Source of the DNA: Calonectria ilicicola | Lineage: Eukaryota > Ascomycota > Sordariomycetes > Hypocreales > Nectriaceae | Direction: 5' to 3' | Assembly (NCBI GenBank): GCA_020809705.1 | Contig: CP085827.1 | Coordinates: 3,286,001-3,350,000, forward strand | DNA length: 64,000 nt | In this document: piece by piece, positions 34,467 through 46,310 of the stretch | Position numbering within the stretch: position 1 is the first letter of the stretch | Layout of the letters: the number at the start of each line of letters is the position of its first letter | Translations under genes and position numbers: made by a program | Notes under the pieces: generated by a model | What the model was told of the DNA's origin: nothing | The model's input: the letters and a program-made list of their open reading frames with translations, nothing else | Database searches by the model: none

Positions 34467-36207
34467 GGTTGGAACCTTTATCGCAGACTGGCCGTTTATT
34501 AAATTCGTACTAATTATCGTGCGTCGTCAGGATTATTTTGCGGCATGAAAGAATGAATGTGGACTCAGATGCCTCCCAAAAGTCCAGGGATTTGGTAGGT
34601 CTGCGTTGAGCTATTTGGATAAAGCACTAAATGGTAATTGTTAGACCCGCTTCATGACTTGGGCCTTTCATCATGACCCGCAGTATTCATGATATGAGCA
34701 CTGTCGTCGTGCTCGATCTACTGGGGCAAAACCGTACCGACAATAAAATTACAAGCTCGCTTCCAGAACGACAGCAACGTGAGGGCTTGATGCTATTGCG
34801 GTGATCTGAAACAAAAGGAAAGGAAAGGAAAGGAAAGGAAAGGAAAGGAAAGAAAAGAAGGGAATAAGGACGTGGGTCACGGTGCCATGGTCGAAAGCAA
34901 AAATCAGCAAATATATCATTTGCGTCCTGGTGACAAATTAACGGTTCAGGGGTGCAGCTGACTGCTACAAGGAATTGGTGTGGATCCTACAGGATTTCAG
35001 GCCGAACGAGTCGGGCGAAATACGGCGCGACGAAGCCTATCACACGCGACCGCAAACTCGTACTACATCCTACTACGCTTATTTACCCCCATTTGTGAAA
35101 CACACAAGTTCTTTTGTCTAAATGAGGTATCGGCCAAATATTCCTTCCGCTCCTTTGGTCAGGTCCATGTTGTCATGGTCAGCGTGGCACTTCGGTGATG
35201 ATGAATTTCTTCCTTGTAAGGCTGATGATTTCTTTCTAAAAATGGAACTGTCGAACAAAGCAATAGGTTGGTCGATCTTGATTCTTCCAAGTCTAATCGC
35301 GTTGCAATTTTCAGACATCAACCAGGTTGAATGAACGTTCGCCTGTTATCTCCACCCAATCCTTTTTTTTAATTGGATCAAACGGTCCAGCAAGGTTCAA
35401 TTGAAGAAGCCAAGGCTTGCAAAAGCGTCAGCTTATCGATGAATCAAGGTAACGTAACTCTGCACCTCGATGACTTCAACGTAGATCAGCGGGATGGTTT
35501 AGCAGCCATTTTGGTCAAGGGATTTGGCCCAGAATCAATTTTTGGAAATGGGCCTCGTTAAAAAATCCTCGTGATCTTTTTCAATCTTGATGTTGTGGGG
35601 CCTTCAATCCTTCATTGAGAAAGATTCGCTCTTTACGGAAGGTGATAAAGGAAAAATTATCGACCATGAAACTGCGCTGCCAAATGCCAAGCACCAGCAT
35701 ATTTCACACTAAAATAGCAAATAAATCTCTAATTTACCAGTATTATCGCTTAGTAGGTGAACTTTAAAACCTGTGCAACAGATTTGAAAGTCTAGACCCA
35801 GGCCCACCCGAAGGTCTTAATACCTTGCTGGGATCTTTCCGAAAGGATGAAAATCACTGCATGAACGTCACATAATCTAGAGGCCTTGGGGGCAAAAATG
35901 GTCAAAAACGTGTGTGATGAAGGATGAGGAAACTGGATTAAAAAACACATAAGTTCTTGAGTTACCACGTGCGAGTTTCAACTTTCAAAAACACATTCAA
36001 TTAGAGCTCCATAGTATTAATTGAAGAATAAGTCTAGAGGAATGAATACCGACAAGAAAAAAACCAGGAGCTGAGACCGATTGAGGAAAATCCTGATTAG
36101 GCCCAATGCTGGTGTTTGGTCACAATGCATAAACCAGGATCGAGGGTATAGAATGATCAAAATTAAAAGTAAAACTTGAAACAACGGCATGGAATTCTTA
36201 GTGAATT
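34467..36207. other. Intergenic region with a polypurine repeat
   Basis: AT-rich interval upstream of the minus-strand gene ending at 34466 and downstream of the gene ending at 36208. Apart from the AAAGG array listed next, it shows only short plus-strand open frames around 35,122-35,561 that lack any recognisable feature. Confidence 0.5.
34814..34851. repeat. AAAGG pentanucleotide repeat
   Basis: About seven and a half perfect AAAGG units forming an all-purine tract about 350 bp upstream of the start codon at 34466. Confidence 0.95.
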
Positions 36208-36996
36208 CTACTTGTGTTGAGCGCGGAATTTGAAGAGCCGCTTGCCGGACTCATCCTGATCAGTCTCAGCTGACTGTTCTTTCTTTGGCCATGGCCACAG
36301 TCCATTCATTGGCATGTCGTCATAAATTATGTTGAAGTTGGTGTTTGGGAAGCGAGCATTAAAGTGGTAGATCTTTTCTCGTCCCGGTTTATAGCCTGCC
36401 GCATGATATACGCGGTTTGCTGATAGGTGAGAAAGGCGAAATTCTGACAAGACCCGGATATCCCGGGCATAGACATTAAGGGTTCCTTTCCAAGACGATT
36501 CTGTGAGACGGCTTGAAAGCTGGTATCTCCGAGAGCAGTTCCAGTTCATGTCTTTAATCTCCGAATGGTAGAATGTTTGGTCCAAGAATATGCGTCCCTG
36601 TGTTCTGTACATGTTGGCTTCCTCGCAGAAAAGTCCTTTCTTCATCAAGGTCGTCATGCTCCGGACAGCTATTAGCAGTTTGGCTTGCCACTCCACAACA
36701 GGATTAGATGAAGGGTCATCATTTGATGAGAACCAAATTTCGATTGTACAATATTTTTGTGCTTGTTCCAAGTCTGAGGACGCAAGAAAAGTGCTCCAGG
36801 ACTTGCAAGTGTCTGTTTGGCCAAACAAGCTATTGTAAGAGTAAGGCTTATCAGAGTGAGCTTGTTCGGATTTTGTATTCTGAGAATATTGTGGGGGCGG
36901 GAGCGTTGATTCCATTTTGTTGGGATTGTTGCAGGAGTATCTTCTTCTATAGGATTGAAGATTGAAATGTGATGAGTAGAAGGAGTTTGGTTGCAA
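36208..36996 (-). CDS. Unrecognised protein of 262 residues
   Basis: I do not recognise this protein. The open frame is clearly the longest in the neighbourhood and has balanced, protein-like composition. The first 50 residues are Asn/Ser/Tyr-rich. After that comes a globular-looking part with several aromatic residues and scattered cysteines (TCKSW, KYCTIEIWF, FCEEANMY, WNCSRRYQL) and a charged C-terminus (KKEQSAETDQDESGKRLFKFRAQHK). No intron, signal peptide or membrane helix is seen in this frame. An alternative initiation at the Met 28 codons in (MESTLPPPQ) is possible and would remove the least protein-like part. It is tandem with the P450 gene just upstream, separated by 544 bp. Confidence 0.62.
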   Translation of the reverse strand: MQPNSFYSSHFNLQSYRRRYSCNNPNKMESTLPPPQYSQNTKSEQAHSDKPYSYNSLFGQTDTCKSWSTFLASSDLEQAQKYCTIEIWFSSNDDPSSNPVVEWQAKLLIAVRSMTTLMKKGLFCEEANMYRTQGRIFLDQTFYHSEIKDMNWNCSRRYQLSSRLTESSWKGTLNVYARDIRVLSEFRLSHLSANRVYHAAGYKPGREKIYHFNARFPNTNFNIIYDDMPMNGLWPWPKKEQSAETDQDESGKRLFKFRAQHK

Positions 36997-37540
36997 AAAG
37001 TATTTTGCCGTCGCAAGTGTGAAATGAGCGAAGTTGAGTGAGTCTAACCAAGCTGGTGCTTTGGGCTTTTTATGAACATGTTGAAGCCAACAGGGCCGAG
37101 AGTCACCTGATGCCTGTTGTTGATCTGTTGTATAAAGTTACTACTTACATTGATGTCCTGGCTTAGCATAGACACGTGCGGCTATTGTTGATGCATCTTG
37201 TAAAGTCAAACTATTTAGGGTGGAGAACACATGATCGACATGGGCCGTGATGTCCAGGAATCGATCGGCAAGTATTCCTCTGAGGAGGTGAGAATATTTA
37301 GATAAATAGCACTAAATATCTGTTCTAAGACAAGTTATTTAGAGATTCTTGCAGTTATTTTAGGATCAATGAACAGCAAAAACAAGGTCTCGTTATGTAG
37401 CAATCTGACTTTTAGCCTCTCTACATTTGCCGTGACCTTTAATCACCTGGCTATCTGACTCACCACCATTGTGAATTGGTTCGAATCTGATCTTTAAGGT
37501 TTTATCCTAAAACCCAATGCGCCTCCTTCTCCATTCAATC
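36997..37540. other. Intergenic region
   Basis: AT-rich spacer between two minus-strand genes, holding the promoter of the 262-residue protein and the 3' end of the P450 gene. Nothing else is recognised. Confidence 0.55.
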
Positions 37541-39230
37541 TCAGCGAGCGGTCACTAGGGCGTTCAAAATAGGCCCTCCCTTTGTTCCAATAGCAAACTG
37601 GTCACTGTCAAACTCAAAATAGTCTGCCTTTAGACCCTGAAAGTCAAGATTGAACCCTTGAACAAGTGCAGAGAGGAACAGGTACATTTCTGCCCAAGCA
37701 AGACTACACGTGTATATTATTAGTGCTTGAAACAGTTGTTTGAAGGGGCGGAAACATACTGCATTCCTAGACAGATTCGTGTGCCCCTCGAAAAAGGAGC
37801 ATATGTCTTCTCCGCCTTCTTTCGAGCCTCCGGATCTACCCACCTATCTGGGTTGAATTGGTTTGGCTCTGGATATAGCTCTTTATCCATGTGCATAAAA
37901 AGTGCCGTCATGCCAACAGGCGTGCTAGCAGGAATGCGCCAACCCTTGTAGATAAGATCCCGATCAGGTGCAATCCGCTGCATACGGGTACCAAGGGCGG
38001 GACTCATACGCATTCCTTCCATCAATACAGCCGTTAGATAAGGCAATCGTTCCAAAGTCCGCAACTCGAAAAGGCCATCTACTAAGAAAGTAGATTGTGT
38101 GGACGCGTCATCAAGTTCAACGCGTAACCGCTCGACAATTTTAGGGTTGGTGTAAACATGATAAATAACCAGTCGTAGTACGCTGGCAGTTGTCTCAACA
38201 CCAGCGCCGTTGACGCTCGCGACATCACTCCAGATACGGCTGAAGACCTTTTCTTCCGGTGGGAGCCCAGAGTCGATAATCTCGTGGACAATAGTCCTCT
38301 GAGTTTTGTCGTCCTTCCTAGATGAAGTTGCCAAATCTATAAGCCTTCGGGTCTCATCCTCGACAAACTTCAAGTAAGTTATGTTAGCGATTAGAACTGT
38401 CGTAGATGCCTCAAAGGGAACATACTGCGCCATAGCTCACAAAATTTGCCGTGAGTTCATCAGAATGCCGGATAATAAAGTCCTTTGGTATAGCAAGCAT
38501 GGCTGGACCGTACCAGCGAATATGTTTGGTTAATCGCCACATCTTTCCGCCAGCATACACGAAATTTGAATGGCCAACGCCTAAATCCTCCTGATCTAGA
38601 AAGTCATGGCTTTTCCCGAGAATGTAGTTGCTCAAAACATCACGCTGAAATGCACTTATTGCAGTACCAATGTCGATCGCTCGCCCCGTGCTTTGAAATC
38701 CCTCGATACGCTTGAAGAGCTTATTCAAATGGCTTCGTATTAGCCCTAGCTGATTTAATACTTTCGGTTTGGAGAAATAAGAATTAAGGGGTTGGCGCCG
38801 CGCTTTATGCTGATCATGATCTGCTGTGAAGATGATAGAACTCTTGGCAGCGCTGGCGTCGACAGCCCAGTCATATTTGTTCCAGCGGCCCTCATGACGA
38901 AAAAGGCTCTCAAAGAAGCTTGGATCGTTGATATGTAATTCATATGGGCTGATACGTATGATGGGGCCTAATAGTATGGAGTTAGGATTAATATTCATGA
39001 TGTTAAGCAAGGGAATTACCATATTTTTCATGCATGCTTGCGATTTTATTCGTATACTGCCCATTCTGAACAATGTCATAGTATGCCTCGTAGTAACGTG
39101 TAATGGCAGCAAGTTTCGGACCGGGAAATGGTGCTAGCGGGTGCCAGAATATCCTATAGCAGGCCACAGATGTGAAATACAAGATAACTGCCGTTAATAT
39201 GGCACCCCAGGATAGGGAATCAGTAAACAT
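37541..39230 (-). CDS. Cytochrome P450, CYP58/TRI4-like, four exons
   Basis: Exons 39020-39230, 38426-38967, 37760-38367 and 37541-37703 (introns 52, 58 and 56 nt) give 507 codons. An N-terminal membrane anchor (about residues 8-28) is followed by the hinge WHPLAPFPGP. Later features are an I-helix GAGVETT, the K-helix ExxR (EGMR), a FNPDRW segment and the haem-binding loop FSRGTRICLGMH with the cysteine ligand at about residue 450. The family oxidises small molecules at the ER with NADPH-P450 reductase. The segment KYGPIIRISPYELHINDP and the following WNKYDW motif resemble the CYP58 group (trichodiene-oxygenase-like P450s), but that group is large and mostly uncharacterised. No terpene cyclase or other pathway gene is in the window, so the substrate is unknown. 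Confidence 0.94.
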
Positions 39231-40109
39231 GGTGGGAATATTGGATTATGGATGATATTAAAGCACGCGAAGATGGCGGGGAAAAAAGAAATTGAGATTT
39301 GGTGGCACATTCCTCGATATTAACGGATGACGGACTTGAAGAGTCAGTCAGCTGAGGAGAAGGGTAATTATCCGAGTATGAAACTATTGGGCTAGAGCCC
39401 GAGAGCGTCATAATTTAGAGCATTGTGAGATTTTAGGGTAAACACAATTTCCAACCACAGCTCATGGTTTGAGCTACAATACAAGGTTGTATCCTCTCTG
39501 CTTTTCCCTGCATTCTCCTGATTGTCTAAGGAAAAGAAAAAATGTGAAGACGTCACTGGGGGATGTGTATTGAATGCTGACACACGGCGACACGGCTGAT
39601 GAAGCGAGGAGGCGCACTCAAGTTTATTTATTCCTCAGCGTGGGGATAAAAGTTCAAATGAAAAAAAAATGTGAACAGTTTACTATTTTATTAATTGTAT
39701 TCCAGTTCTTTAAATGTTGATTTTTGGCCATGAAAACTTTTTCATAATATCTCCGGCTTGGGAGACTTGTTTGTGGCTGACGAAGTTTTTCCCGAGCGTG
39801 CCGAGACAAGAATCCTACAGATTCTGATAAGGTGCCTCGGAGCTTTCCCTACTTGGCCGTGTTTTACTAAAGAAGACCCCCGGAAGAATTTATCATAAAA
39901 CAATACTGACACGAAAAGGATTTGTGGGCTAGAGTATATGTCCATGGTGGCTGCAGAATCTGAGAATCCCCGCAAAATACTGTTACCAGCGTATTTTAGG
40001 ATGCAATCTATAGGCGGACAGGAAAACTCCGGTTCCTTCATCTACCTATCGAAACGCCCAAAAAGAAAATAAATGCAAAAAAAAAGTCTGTCTGGTGACA
40101 GATGGCGTC
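39231..40109. other. Intergenic region between P450 gene and tRNA-Asp
   Basis: AT-rich. A 99-codon minus-strand frame at 39742-40041 shows no recognisable feature. Contains the P450 promoter, and no clear TATA box is seen. Confidence 0.5.
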
Positions 40110-40180
40110 TCTCCCGCCGGGAATTGAACCCGGGTCTCAAGCGTGACAAGCTTGCATACTGACCACTATACTACGGAAGA
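40110..40180 (-). tRNA. tRNA-Asp (GUC)
   Basis: Read on the minus strand, a 71-nt cloverleaf without intron. The acceptor stem TCTTCCG pairs with CGGGAGA. The D arm is GTAT-AGTGGTCA-GTAT, the anticodon arm is CAAGC-TTGTCAC-GCTTG with anticodon GTC, and the T arm is CCGGG-TTCAATT-CCCGG. A run of four or more A/T follows within a few bases on the far side. Confidence 0.96.
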
Positions 40181-40382
40181 CGGGTAGCTGTGTTCAGCCA
40201 CTGTAGTACCGGAATTCGATACCGGGATGTAGCGGATCTAATATATAAATCTTTCTACTAGTCTGGCCACGGTATTTGGTCAATTTCTGTTCGTTCTCTG
40301 ACTGGCGTATAGTGTATGAGTAGGCATGGCGATTGACATTGCTTAAAATATTTATTTTAATTTGGGTTATATAGCTTAGCAA

Positions 40383-43300
40383 TTAATTTTCTATTCTCAC
40401 GAAGAAATCTGTTTCTCCCTCCTTGGGCATCACAGATGCTCTAGCGAGAAGGTCGTCGCCGACAGACAATCTCAGCTTTTCAGCTGTGGCTGGAGCATTC
40501 AACATCAACGGCTCAGATACCTTATTCATCTGCCTTGCAGCCTTGAGTGCTTCCCTGAGCGCGAAAAACACCGTTGAGCCCAGAAACAGGGGAGGCTCCC
40601 CAATGCCTTTGCTGCTCTGAATGGATCGAAGATTCTTCCAACTGACCGGTTTTCCCTCCGAGTCTTGCTGCAACATTGACACATTGAATTCTTGAGGGAT
40701 GTCTGAAAACCCTAGTTTGTTATTCGTTAGTTTCACAAGTACAAAATAACCATGAATGGAGCAAATCACCTGGTATCTTGTAGGTCCCTGGCCCTTTCGT
40801 AAACATCTCGCCATTTCTTGTCCAGAGCAGTTCTTCCATTGTAAATAAACCTTGGCCTTGTACAAAGGCTCCCTCGATCTGGCCGTAATCAATTGCAGGG
40901 TTAATCGAACGACCAACATCCTTTTTACATTAGTTCTTTTAATCCAGCTAATAGATTAAATTAGCTCTCACCATCATGATGTCAGTTCGAAGAACTGTGT
41001 GGTCTCCCGTCAACAAATCAAGCTCAACCTCGGTGATTCCCCTAAAAAGTCACTATAAGCCTTAGTCATATCAAGTCAAAGGATTTTTGCTTACACTCCC
41101 TGAGTCCAATAATAGTACCTAAAGACGGCTGATTAGCAAGTAGCAGGAGATGCTGGAGTTGATGGCCTACATTGGAAGTGGGTCTTTATAATTGCCCCAT
41201 TGGAATCCAACTCTTGGCATCTTCCAAAACCCATTTGCTGCTAAATTGACTCTGTCTCTGTATGCAGCATGCGCAATCACAGACATGGGTGCATCGTCGC
41301 CATATTTCTCTCGATATGGCTTCAGGCGCTCGTTAAGTTGATCACACGCATTTTTGACAGCCATACCATTCAAATCGGTCCCGGAAGATGCCGCAGTAGG
41401 TGATGGATTAGCAACCTGGTCTGTTTGGGAGTCCTTGTTAAAAATTTCCTCCACGCTGACTTTGAGTTCTTCTGCGGCCACCTGGCACATTTTAGTGTAG
41501 AGACCCTGGCCCATTTCGGTTCCTCCATGATGGAGAAGTACAGAACCGTCTTCGTAAATTCTCACGTAGGCTCCAGCTTGGTTCAAGTGCAATGCCGTGG
41601 CAAAACTACACGAGTTAATATTGACTTTACTAAAGAGGGACCGAACACTTACCTCAAGCCAAATTTTGTGGGAATTTTGCAGATCCCCCGTTTCTTAAAA
41701 CGGTTTTTAGCGTTGAACTCAACAATAGCTGCTTTTCTGTTTTCATAATCCGCCTTCTCGCTTAGTTGCTCCAGCATTGTGGCGATGTGAAAGTCATCAG
41801 TGATTTCTTGGAGGAAGGGTGTCAACTGGCCGACTTTGTAGAGATTTCTTATACGTAATTCGTCAACGTCGATATTCAGCCCTTCTGAAATCGCATTCAT
41901 GAATGACTCGGTGAAGTACATGCCCTGCGGCCCACCGAATCCTCGGAACGCTGTGTTGCTAACCGTGTGCGTTTTGCAGACCCATCCGCGAATCCAGGCA
42001 TGTGGTATGTGGTAACAATTATCAATATGAGTGCAAGCTCGATCCCTATACATTCAGATTAGAAAAAGAAGATTGCCTTATTGACAACGCAACTCACATA
42101 ACAGCCCCGCTCATGTCAAGAGAGAAGCCTCCATTGTTGTATACATCGGCCTCTAGGCATATTATTCTTCCTTGAGAATCCGTGCCAACTTTCCATTGGC
42201 ATTTCATTGAGTGTCTTTGACCGCTAAATGCCATGTCCTCATCGCGGTTAAGCATTAAGCGAATAGGGCGCCGCGCTTTCTTGGCGGCAATTGCCACAAA
42301 ACAGGTGATGGGAGTGCTCCTAGATTCCTTACCACCATAAGCACCGCCAATTCGCCGAACCCTCAGGTTCACTCTACTCATTGGAACCCCCAGAACTTGG
42401 GCGACAAAAACTTGATTTTCCATCAAGTTTTGCGATGAAGTATACACTTCCATAGAACCGTCCTCTGAGTGAGGAATAGCGAGGGCAGCGTTTGTTTCCA
42501 AATAGAAATGCTCTTGTCCACCAAGTCTAGTGGTCCCTTCAAAGACGTGTTCGCATCTTTTAAAAGCATCATTAAGAGAGCCATCAACAGCATCGCCCTT
42601 TTTAAGTTGTTTTCCGCGTTTAAAGAAGCTTTCGGCTTGGATAGCTTCATCAATTGTCAAAATCGCTGGGAGCTTCTTGTATGAGACATGAACCTTGTCT
42701 GCTCCGGCACGAGCTTGTAGAGCAGATTCAGCGTATACCATACCAATAACTTGACCATATGAGTGAACTTTGCCATCCGCAAAGAGTGGTTCATCAACCA
42801 CAACCGGCCCCCATAGATTGGATTCTTTGGGTATACTGTCCTTATCGATGTAGCCCTTAACACCCGGCATTTGCATGGCCACGGACCAATCAACATTGAC
42901 AATCTCCGCATGTGCCATCTTGGAAGTCACAAGAGCACCTACCAATTCTCTTTTCTGTTCCGGCATATCATCCACATACTCTGCTTCTCCTGTGCAGTGT
43001 TTCAAAGCTGAGAGGTGAGGAATCTGTTTGCCCACTACTTTTGTTGTCGTTGGTAAGATGTGGTCTCGACTGCCGCTTGAGATTTCACGGTGAATTTCTC
43101 GAATTATTTCAGGATCAACCTCGGTAAGACGCAACTCGGCAATCGCTTCATGCCAGAACCGAAAGAAAAGCGACAGTGTCAGCACTTCCAAATTGTTAGT
43201 AAAGTCTTAGATTGACAAGTGGATGATAGTTTTTACCTTTCCGATAGTGAGCCATTCCTCCCGGGACGCCATATGACAGATCAAAGTCTTTCAGTAATGC

Positions 43301-45126
43301 GTCTAAAGCACACTCAAGCGTATCTCCGTCGGTCCAACGCTTCCCCAATACGGCTCGTTGTGTGTTCTCAGCAAGGACCGTCGTTGGAGCCATGCCACCA
43401 AATGCAAAATTGCAAGATTGAACCCGTCCATCCTTATCGAGACAGACTCTTAATCCTGCAGTGACAATAGCAATATCATCATCCTTTCTTTTTGCTTGTT
43501 TGTATGCTTTGATGACCTCAGTAGAATCTTTTGATGCCAGTGGGATGACGATATGAGTAATCACACCGTCTGCTGGCAGCGCAGTTTTTCTATATCCAAG
43601 GAAGAAAGAAGATAGGGGAATTTCCGAGGGGCTTTCTTGGAGAGTTTGAACAATTAATCTCGCTCCGGCGGCGAGGAGTACTGGCGCGGAATCCGAAATC
43701 GGGCTTGCGGTAGCCAAGTTTCCAGCAAGACTGGCTACATTGCGGATTTGTCGACCCGCAAAATAACGGAGCTGTTTTCGAAGTGCTTCAAAAACAAAGG
43801 CTCTTTGCCCAAGAATCTCGTAAAGCTTTGCGGAAATTTCTTCCACTTGGGATAACGGAAGATTCCCAGGAATGCGAACTTCCTCGAGGCGATTGATCTC
43901 TTCTTTTGTTTCTGGCAAAGAGAACGTGTTTAGCTCTGTAATGTCAGAGGCATATACCGAGACCTGGAAATCTGTCTTTTTGAATCGGACCTCAATTTGA
44001 GTTTCACTGGCGCCACCTATTATCTTGGCTGATGGTAGAGCCCTCTTTATTTCAAGAAGTTGCTGCAGTGTGGTCGGTCGGAACCACATTTTCCTATCGT
44101 TGCCATAACAAATCGGTTTCGGTTCATATTTCCAAAGGGATGGGGGAAATATGAATTCTGATTCTGGAATGTACGGAGCGAAATTATGCAAGGGTTTACT
44201 GGCATCAACAGAACAGCCTTGGGTTGTTGGTAACTTGGTCTCCAAACCCTCGCTTTCTGAAGAACCGCATGATGACTGTTTTCTGTCTCGGCAACAGCCT
44301 CCGGGTCGACCACAAGATTCTGGACTTGATACATTGCGCTCATTTGGGGACGAATCCCACATGTCGTCATCACTTGAGCTGTCTGATGTTGAAACACTCT
44401 CAACAATCTTTCCTCGAAGATCCTCCACGATAAATGTTCGTGCAGCTTCAAGTATCGGCTTGTAGCCTGTCTGCGTCATTGTGAGTAATTGATGGTAATA
44501 ATCACATAATAGAGCTGCCTTACACATCTGCACAAGTTTCCATCAAGATGACCCTTAAGCTCTATATCAGAGCTGGTGAGATGGAACCTGCCATCCTTGT
44601 ACGAATTTCTAATGAGAGCATAGAGACTCATGACAATTCCTGGGGTACAGAAGCCACATTGAGTGCCACTTGTACTGTAAGTTACTGTTTTAAAAAGCGA
44701 TGTACATCCGCACCTTTTGACTTACTGCATCTTTGCTATCCTTTCTTGAAGTGGGTGCGGATGGTCGACCGTCCCAAGAGCTTCGATGGTGAGAAGGCTC
44801 TTGCCATCAACGCCAATTAGCGGGAAGAGACAAGCATTTACGGCGACATGTGTCACTTGTTTTCCGGGGCCAGCCTTCTGAAGCACCACAGTGCAAGCTC
44901 CGCATCCTCCCTCTCCGCACCCCAATTTGGTTCCTTTCAAGTCATCTTGAGCTCTGATCCAGTCGAGAAGCACCCAGTCAGGATCGGGATCTACAACCCT
45001 CACTGCTTGTCCATTTACAAAGAAGTTCAATTCTGAGGACTCATAAGCAGACCGGTCAATCGAAGATATTGAACCCGCTTCATCAATCGGCTTTCCGCTC
45101 ACAGTTTCGGCAATCTTTGATGGCAT
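40383..45126 (-). CDS. Xanthine dehydrogenase (purine hydroxylase), ten exons
   Basis: Exons 44726-45126, 44524-44674, 43237-44470, 42098-43184, 41653-42045, 41171-41605, 41095-41118, 40972-41041, 40770-40920 and 40383-40711 give 1424 codons. Domains in order: plant-type 2Fe-2S (Cys70, 75, 78, 99), second 2Fe-2S (Cys140, 143, 182, 184), FAD domain with [12 protein letters not shown], and the large molybdopterin domain. Active-site residues match purine-oxidising enzymes: [25 protein letters not shown] and GIGEPPLF (catalytic Glu at about residue 1354). The enzyme converts hypoxanthine to xanthine and uric acid using NAD+, in cytosol. It needs a sulfurated molybdenum cofactor, supplied by the enzyme encoded by the divergent neighbour. 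A paralogous nicotinate-type purine hydroxylase (HxnS-like) cannot be excluded from motifs alone. Confidence 0.95.
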
Positions 45127-46310
45127 TCTGATTAGGCGAGATTAACCACTGATAACGACAGCAGCTTGTGGTCAGGGGATTCACGCAACACTCCCTTGAG
45201 GGGAAATTATTGACTTTCTTTAGTGTGGCAAATTTCGTATTATTGGGGGGTTGATCTGACGGCAAGCAAACTGAGAAGGGAGGCGTTGCCTTCAGCTCAC
45301 TTGGTCCGTGTAAGATGACCCGTGATCTATATAAAGGTGGGAGGCCAATCAACCCCTCGCCGTTGATACCACCTGGGGTTCCCCGCCTTACAAGTAGTGG
45401 CGAACCGGCGTTCCGACAGACTACTCCAAAGTGGAATAGACCAAACTCAGTCCCTGTTCGGAACGGCCACGATGAGCTCTACATCTATGGCAATGCATTA
45501 GTTAAAGACCTGCGAGGAGTACCCACCCCCACTCTTTCAGCGGCGCAATCAACAAAGATGGATAACCAAACTCATGAATGGGGTTGATATCAAGGGGAAC
45601 GGATTTTCCCCTCCGCCCTTGAATGATAAAGCAGCTAATGTGAAATACCTTGGCGATGACTGGGCGGTACATGCACCCCACTCTTGTCCCATTTCCCAGC
45701 TGTTAGGGGTGCAAGACGCATGGCAAAAGACGCCCAACCATAAGTACACACGACACACATCAAGCACCAACTTGCTGATGATGTCTCAGAATACAGCTAT
45801 GATTCCTCTTCCCCATTCCTCCGGCTTTCTACCCCACTTACTGGTGAGTCGTCTCGCCATAGCGCAGTTGTGGCACCCCACCCTTGCCCTCCAAACCCCA
45901 ATCTTGAAGCCACCGTAACACCTACCTCCCAGGCGGGCTTAGCTTATAATCCCGAGCTGGGATCAGCTTCCACTGTTTGTATGTACACTACGCCACTTCA
46001 GCGGCAGTTGGTCAGTTTATGTTTATGGTCAAATGCAAGATGGCGGATGGATCGTGGCCAGACTGCCAACAGCAAGGTTTTTGTTAAATTAAGCCCTAAT
46101 ATTGCTACCCGAAAACATCTGTCTCTTCTAATATCTTGGCTTATCATGTCTCACAAAGGCCTAATGCTGTAAGATTGTGACTTTTTGAGCCATCCAATTG
46201 ATCCTGAGTAATTGTCACCCCTGTCTTTTAGCCATCACTTTACCCAGCAAAAATATCGTACGGTCCAAAATTTCCATTGCGATACTCACGTGTCTCCTCG
46301 AACAAATAAC
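45127..46310. promoter_or_regulatory. Divergent promoter region of xanthine dehydrogenase and cofactor sulfurase
   Basis: A 1184-bp interval between the two start codons. A TATATA core at 45328-45333, readable on both strands, lies about 200 bp upstream of the dehydrogenase ATG. HGATAR sites of the nitrogen-regulator type occur at 45150-45155, 45624-45629 and (minus) 46141-46146, about the number expected by chance. I find no CGG-N6-CCG palindrome of the UaY purine-induction type. Plus-strand open frames in this interval look like chance. Confidence 0.5.

Noticed and set aside
37470..37500. TTCGAAT motif resembling a tRNA T-loop
   Set aside because: No flanking stems or anticodon arm can be built.
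45127..46310. Purine-induction (CGG-N6-CCG) or nitrogen-regulator sites in the shared promoter
   Set aside because: No CGG-N6-CCG match was found by eye (one CGG-N4-CCG only), and three HGATAR sites in 1.2 kb is about the chance level.
46212..46310. Upstream in-frame ATG of the cofactor sulfurase gene
   Set aside because: The extra 33 residues look like translated leader; the ATG at 46311 gives a start close to the conserved YNDRIESFRAEEYPML segment.
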